From positions 8,865,460-8,929,459 of the forward strand of contig NC_087083.1 of assembly GCF_026151205.1 (NCBI RefSeq): a DNA stretch of 64,000 bases. The letters run 5' to 3'. A program made the translations under genes and the position numbers. The DNA comes from Bolinopsis microptera. Its lineage: Eukaryota > Ctenophora > Tentaculata > Lobata > Bolinopsidae. The notes beneath the pieces were generated by a model. The model saw nothing but the letters and a program-made list of their open reading frames with translations. It was not told the origin of the DNA and did not search any database. Positions within the stretch are counted from its first letter, which is position 1, and each line of letters opens with the position of its first letter. Below are positions 58,962 through 64,000 of this stretch, one piece after another.

Positions 58962-59948
58962 CTGAAAAATTGAACGGAAATTATTTTCTTGAGAAGAGAT
59001 TCAATCTTAAGCAATTTTTAAAACATTAAGCTTTAAGTTTTTTAAATACAAAATAACAGCCAATAACTTGACAATATTTTAGGTATATAAATGGTAGAAA
59101 ATAACATGTTCGTCATCTTTAAACTTCAAAGTGATATTAAATGTATTTTCAGCTGATCCAGCACAGTATGCAAATAAGAAATACAACAAATTTGAACACA
59201 ATAAAAGTCGGTGATAGGATGAAATGTAAGGAAAAAATTACAATTAATCATGAGTAATAAATTATGAATAGCAACAAAGAAAATTAAGTACACATATACT
59301 AGAATTTTTCATACATTTAAACTAACTTTAAATATAGCTTTGAAATAACCAAAGCAACCGTACACAATCCAAAGTGGCTTAACAATCAGTCACAATATTT
59401 CTAGCAATAGATCTGGAACTGGAGGGATGGTCTAACTATATCACTTTTGACACGTGACTATATCACGTTTGACACGTGACCATATCACTTTTGACACGTG
59501 ACCATATGAGATTTGACACGTGACTAGTCACGTGGCAGTGAAAATATAGTTCACCTCCACACCAGTATCCAGACCAATAAAAGCGTAGGACGTAGGTACC
59601 TATTATGCTAAACACATAAATTCTACAAATAATAAATTTCAGGTAAAAATGGTTACTTATAAAATAAATTACTTATTTACCTGTCTAGAGCTCTATATTA
59701 TAATTTAACAAAATTCACGTGAAAATCAAAATATTATCGCCTAAAGATAAATTTCTATTTAATTTGACTAAGCTCAACATCTGCGAGCAATTACAGCTGC
59801 TCTAATCTCCTAATGGAAATTATTTGCTAGCTGGAGTATGAATGAGGCAGCAGAGATGCTGCAAGGGCGGTCGAACTATTTGATGACGTCACGTGATGTA
59901 TGATGACGTCACGTGATGTATGATGACGTCACGTGGTGTGAGATGACG
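58962..59948. promoter_or_regulatory. Upstream region of paralogue 4 with an E-box cluster
   Basis: Four TTTGACACGTGAC units spaced about 22 bp lie at 59,447-59,523 (filler CATATCACTT), followed by a further CACGTGGC. At 59,881-59,950 there are 20-bp GATGACGTCACGTGATGTAT units combining CRE and E-box; these run up to and into the stop codon of the lipase gene. The regulatory role is inferred from motif content only. Confidence 0.55.
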
Positions 59949-62900
59949 TCACGATGTAGGTGAAGACTCTGCCTCTAGGAATAACTTCAGCGTTTTTTGA
60001 TACTCATGAGGCCAATGATCAGCGATTAGTCTATGTCCAATATGTGTTCTTTGCCACTCAAAAGGCTCCTCTTGCAATACAACAGGTCTAGCCACTGAAG
60101 GTGATTTCTCACTGTTATCATCTGATGAATCTGTGGGTGAATTTGGGGATGTTTTCTCCGAGGGAGCTTGGTGGAAATCATCATCAGCATGACCAGGGTT
60201 ACCATTGCAAACCAAGCCGTTAGGTATCTGGTCTAATATTGAACATGATGGCTCATCTTCTAAGATGGTTTTATCGGACACTGTGACCTTGTCAACCCAG
60301 AGGACTTTTCCCACGTGGAAAAGGGGGCGGAATACCTGAAAATGAGAAAAACAATGAGAAAAACAATGAGAAAAACAATGAGAAAAACAATGAGAAAAAA
60401 CAATGAGAAAAACAATGAGAAAGTGAACTGTGGTGTCTAATCAAAGTCATAGGACGAATAAATTAAATCTAAAATTGATTCCGATGCATCCTGTTTTCTA
60501 TGCTATCTCTAAGAAAGATAATGAGATACTGCTATCTCTAACTATACTAACTTCTTCACTATTTTCTATGCTATCTCTAAGAAAGATAATGAGATACTGC
60601 TATCTCTAACTATACTAACTTCTTCACTATTTTCTATGCTATCTCTAAGAAAGATAATGAGATACTGCTATCTCTAACTATACTAACTTCTTCACTATTT
60701 TCTATGCTATCTCTAAGAAAGTCCTCCATTCCCACCATGAGTTTCTCCAAATGCTCAGTTTTCTTGTCTATAATCAGACTGCATCGTTCCCAGAATGATA
60801 GAGGTAACATCTCTATGTATTGTAACTGCGAGGTAACTAAATTAATTATGTAAATAAATAAAGTTAAATTTTAAACTGCAAATGTTACAGTAACGGTAAC
60901 TGTGAGAGTGTATTATATTGTGTAAATTTATATTGTTACTAAATATTCACAAAGTTCTTTCTAGTACATAATGTCATGGCATTTTCTCTTACCATAACTC
61001 TTGTCATGTTGCATATTTTAGTACTTTAATAGTACTCATGTGCCATAATAAGTATATTGTAATTTTAAGAAAGGATTATAGATGTCAGAAGCCGTACAGT
61101 TCGCTCGTAGTATGGCCCAATACACCACCGTTAATACTAATCATGTGAAACATGAGATGGTATTCTAATTACCTAAAATCACGAACTACTTAGTAAAACC
61201 TAATTCAATAAACAATTTAACAACGATAACATGTGTGTTTACACCCAATAATGATAAAAGTATGATAATAATTATGTATAATGTAATAATAATTTCACCT
61301 GCATAACAAGACAGAACATATTTGCTAGTGAAGCTCTTGGTATAATATCCATCCCGTTAATCACTGTCACCACGTGGTCGCTCCATTTATTATCGCGTTC
61401 TGAACCTAAGTTATGAGTGTTATTAGGATTAGCAGGCACGTGGTGTGACGTCATGACACGTGGTGTGACGTCACACCACGTGGTCGCTCCATTTATTATC
61501 ACGTTCTGAACCTAAGTTATGAGTGTTATTAGGATTAGCAGGCACGTGGTGTGACGTCATGGCACGTGGTGTGACGTCACACCACGTGGTCGCTCCATTT
61601 ATTATCACGTTCTGAGCCTAAGTTATGAGTGTTATTAGGATTAGCAGGCACGTGGTGTGACGTCATGGCACGTGGTGTGACGTCACACCACGTGGTCGCT
61701 CCATTTATTATCACGTTCTGAACCTAAGTTATGAGTGTTATTAGGATTAGCAGGCACGTGGTGTGACGTCATGACACGTGGTGTGACGTCACACCACGTG
61801 GTCGCTCCATTTATTATCGCGTTCTGAACCTAAGTTATGAGTGTTATTAGGATTAGCAGGCACGTGGTGTGACGTCATGGCACGTGGTGTGACGTCACAC
61901 CACGTGGTCGCTCCATTTATTATCACGTTCTGAACCTAAGTTATGAGTGTTATTAGGATTAGCAGGCACGTGGTGTGACGTCATGACACGTGGTGTGACG
62001 TCACACCACGTGGTCGCTTCATTTATTATCGCGTTCTGAACCTAAGTTATGAGTGTTATTAGGATTAGGATAAAATTTACACAGCAATGCGATACGAATA
62101 AAAAATAATTCAAAGAAGCTTCAATCTGCTGTACAGGACATTCAAATCAGTCAAAAACTGCATGTGTGGTGTTATGTGTGGTGTGTTATGTGTGTTATGT
62201 GTGTTATGTGTGTTATGTGTGTTATGTGTGTTATGTGTGTTATGTGTGTTATGTGTGTTATGTGTGTTATGTGTGGTATGTGTGTTATGTGTGTTATGTG
62301 TGGTGTGTTATGTGTGTTATGTGTGTTATGTGTGGTATGTGTGTTATGTGTGTTATGTGTGTTATGTGTGTTATGTGTGGTGTGTTATGTGTGTTATGTG
62401 TGTTATGTGTGGTGTGTTATGTGTGTTATGTGTGTTATGTGTGTTATGTGTGGTGTGTTATGTGTGTTATGTGTGTTATGTGTGTTATGTGTGTTATGTG
62501 TGTTATGTGTGGTGTGTTATGTGTGTTATGTGTGTTATGTGTGGTGTGTTATGTGTGTTATCTGTGTTATGTGTGTGGTGTTATGTGTGTTATGTGTGTT
62601 ATAATTACTGGAAATCTGGTGGTCACAATACAAGAATCTATCGCAAAACCTGATTTTCAGTTATTACCACTGATTAATTTGCTGGAAAGATCGGTATTGA
62701 TTAGAAAATGGACAATTTCTGTTGTCTCTGCCCAATGATGTGTAAACTGAACAACAACAATACCAATCAATATATGTTATATATATTATATATATATTCT
62801 GTTAGATTACAAACCGTAATAGTTGAAGACGGGCGGTGGAGCATAAGCGTAACAAGTAACCTTGCACTTTGATAGGGGGGACTCGCCCAATGTCTCTTTC

Positions 62901-64000
62901 TTAGATAGTATGTGTAATGTTAACAACACAGCAGTTCCTGAGAATTAACAATTTACAATATAATAATACATTTTAGATAATATACAATAATATAATACAT
63001 AATATATACAATAATATAATGAATAATTAGATAATAGATATGACTGATATGTCATCACTGTTCTCACAAATATCAATAAATATTGTTATAATCCCATGAT
63101 CAATGTTACAGTAGCTACAGTAGTTACATTAGTTACAGTAGTTACATTAGTTACATTAGTTACATTAGTTACATTAGTTACAGTAGTTACAGTAGTTACA
63201 GTAGTTACAGTAGTTACAGTAGTAATAGTTACAGTAGTTACAGTAGTTACAGTAGTAACAATAGTTACAGTAGTTACAGTAGTTACAATAGTTACATTAG
63301 TTACAGTAGTTACAATAGTTACATTAGTTACAGTAGTTACAATAGTTACAGTAGTTACAGTAGTTACATTAGTTACAGTAGTTACAGTAGTTACAGTAGT
63401 TACAGTATATAGACCTTCTTACCTGCGCCCAGGCTGTGTCCACAGAGCACCAGATCATATCCTGTCTGTCTGAGCATGCTCTCCAGCAGACCTTTAGTTT
63501 CGTTAAATATAGACTCCGCACCTACACTAAAGTAGTGACTAGTCACGTGTCAAACCTCATATAGTCACGTGTCAAAAGTGATATGGTCACGTGTCAAAAG
63601 TGATATGGTCACGTGTTAAATATAGACTCCGCACCTACACTAAAGGAACTGACTTAAAACAATTTCCCTCTTATTAACAGCTTACAGTGCAGAGTAAAAT
63701 AAACCTTGAGAAAATTTGGCCAAAAACGAAAATAAATAACCCCATACTTCCAACAAACACAATAGTGTAATCGTGTAAATCATGTAGTTCCTTTTCAATA
63801 TGACAGCTAAACATTATCTAACCTGATGCCATGGTGAGCCCACCCACCAGCAAACTCCTTACTCAGACACGCAATATCAGTAAACGCATCTGACAGAGTC
63901 AGAGTACCTCGTATCACCAGAACAACTGATCTTGTCTCGTCGTCTATACAGATGTAGTAGCCTGGCTTTAGAGGACTTTCTCCTATTAACTGTGTCTGGA
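59949..64000 (-). CDS. Class 3 lipase, sn1-diacylglycerol-lipase-like (3' part)
   Basis: An alpha/beta-hydrolase, probably hydrolysing diacylglycerol at a membrane. Six exons keep phase: beyond the window end to 63,823, 63,526-63,423, 62,937-62,815, 61,405-61,299, 60,825-60,688 and 60,335-59,949 (344 residues visible). In order: YYICIDDETRSVVLVIRGTL; AFTDIACLSKEF; AHHGISVGAESIFNETKGLL; LVLCGHSLGAGTAVLLTLHI, with the nucleophile Ser in GHSLG; CYAYAPPPVFNYYG; WSDHVVTVINGMDIIPRASL, likely carrying the catalytic Asp; then LQYIEMLPLSFWERC. The last exon begins VFRPLFHVGKVLWV and has a Ser/Asp-rich insert before IGHRLIADHWPHEYQKTL. The conserved order fits DAG lipases; any N-terminal membrane domain lies outside the window. 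Junctions of exons B, D and E are copied in neighbouring tandem arrays. Confidence 0.87.
60340..60422. repeat. AACAATGAGAAA repeat beside lipase exon F acceptor
   Basis: About six 13- to 14-bp units (AAAAACAATGAGAA) begin at the acceptor of exon F (CATTTTCAG on the minus strand) and so supply its polypyrimidine tract (TTTTTCTCATTGTT). Confidence 0.88.
60494..60722. repeat. 68-bp array carrying the lipase exon E donor and exon edge
   Basis: TTTTCTATGCTATCTCTAAG recurs at 60,494, 60,562, 60,630 and 60,698. On the minus strand each unit holds the end of exon E (coding FLRDSIENSEE) and a GTTAGT donor. Three full donors are present (about 60,547, 60,615, 60,683). Only the copy ending at 60,688 is attached to the rest of the exon. 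Confidence 0.9.
61365..62070. repeat. About 107-bp array carrying seven copies of the lipase exon D acceptor and exon edge
   Basis: Each unit, on the minus strand, contains CATAACTTAG (acceptor), the first about 40 bp of exon D (coding SERDNKWSDHVV), then GTGTGACGTCACACCACGTG repeats. Only the copy at 61,405 continues into the rest of the exon (TVINGMDIIPR). In the others the frame reaches TGA just after DHVV. The E-box/CRE filler (CACGTGGTGTGACGTCAT) resembles the exon's own CACGTGGTGACA. Confidence 0.93.
62161..62605. repeat. 9-bp repeat (TGTGTTATG)n
   Basis: About 440 bp of TGTGTTATG with occasional TGTGGTATG and GTGTGGTG variants, located in the lipase intron between exons C and D. The open frames (Cys/Val/Tyr/Leu-rich) are artefacts. 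Confidence 0.95.
63105..63412. repeat. 9-bp repeat (GTTACAGTA)n ending beside lipase exon B donor
   Basis: About 33 copies of GTTACAGTA, GTTACATTA or GTTACAATA. The array stops about 10 bp beyond the exon B donor (GTAAGAAGG on the minus strand). Confidence 0.94.
63502..63645. repeat. Duplicated lipase exon B acceptor with E-box satellite between
   Basis: TTAAATATAGACTCCGCACC, then TACACTAAAG occurs at 63,503-63,532 (real exon B edge) and again at 63,618-63,647. Between them lie three units of GTCACGTGTCAAAAGTGATA, then TGG. These match, in reverse orientation, the satellite upstream of paralogue 4 (59,447-59,523). Confidence 0.9.

Noticed and set aside
62162-62738. Cys/Val/Tyr-rich ORFs up to 190 codons
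   Set aside because: Artefact of the TGTGTTATG array inside a lipase intron.
63096-63473. Val/Thr-rich ORF of 125 codons
   Set aside because: Artefact of the GTTACAGTA array; its end overlaps lipase exon B on the opposite strand.

Overview
The window is eukaryotic and almost certainly metazoan nuclear DNA. It is AT-rich and gene-poor, with multi-exon genes whose introns use standard GT/AG boundaries, and with DNA transposons, decayed non-LTR retrotransposons and many tandem arrays. The protein set (ACBD3/GCP60 with its GOLD domain, syntaxin-5, PTRH2, a DAG-lipase-like enzyme, a PIM-like kinase pseudogene) fits an invertebrate animal. I cannot name the species from sequence alone.

Layout. 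Positions 1-23,900 hold no gene I can support. They carry satellites and minisatellites, many built on CACGTGAC (E-box), X-box-like GTTACCATGACAAC or CCAAT motifs, plus foldback and MITE-like elements. A PTRH2 gene lies at 23,905-25,040 (minus). Two nested hAT-type elements with perfect 8-bp target duplications span 25,257-30,001 and enclose a 2.4-kb purine array. A 2.96-kb element with 28-bp perfect terminal inverted repeats (31,234-34,191) carries a decayed Harbinger element. A LINE remnant interrupted by a hAT-like MITE follows, then an intronless, frameshifted PIM-like kinase pseudogene with its own 97-bp insertion.

From 40.6 kb on the window is genic and every gene reads on the minus strand: ACBD3 (40,666-47,782), syntaxin-5 (48,888-51,248), four paralogues of an unrecognised secreted-protein family (51,982-58,961) and the 3' part of a class 3, DAG-lipase-like gene (59,949 to beyond the window end). 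ACBD3 and syntaxin-5 are both Golgi trafficking proteins. The exon models were built by hand: every internal junction listed keeps reading phase and joins conserved protein blocks.

The most unusual observation is that tandem arrays repeatedly copy splice junctions, together with the edge of the adjoining exon. This is seen at ACBD3 exon 3 (nine acceptor copies), syntaxin-5 exon 2 (three donors), lipase exon D (seven acceptors), lipase exon E (three donors in four repeat units), lipase exon B (two acceptors), and at the start of one secreted paralogue. In all but the last, the extra copies that I translated lead to an early stop, so correct splicing must ignore up to eight near-identical decoys. 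A second theme is the spread of transcription-factor-like motifs (E-box, CRE, X-box, CCAAT) as repeats, including inside coding exons.
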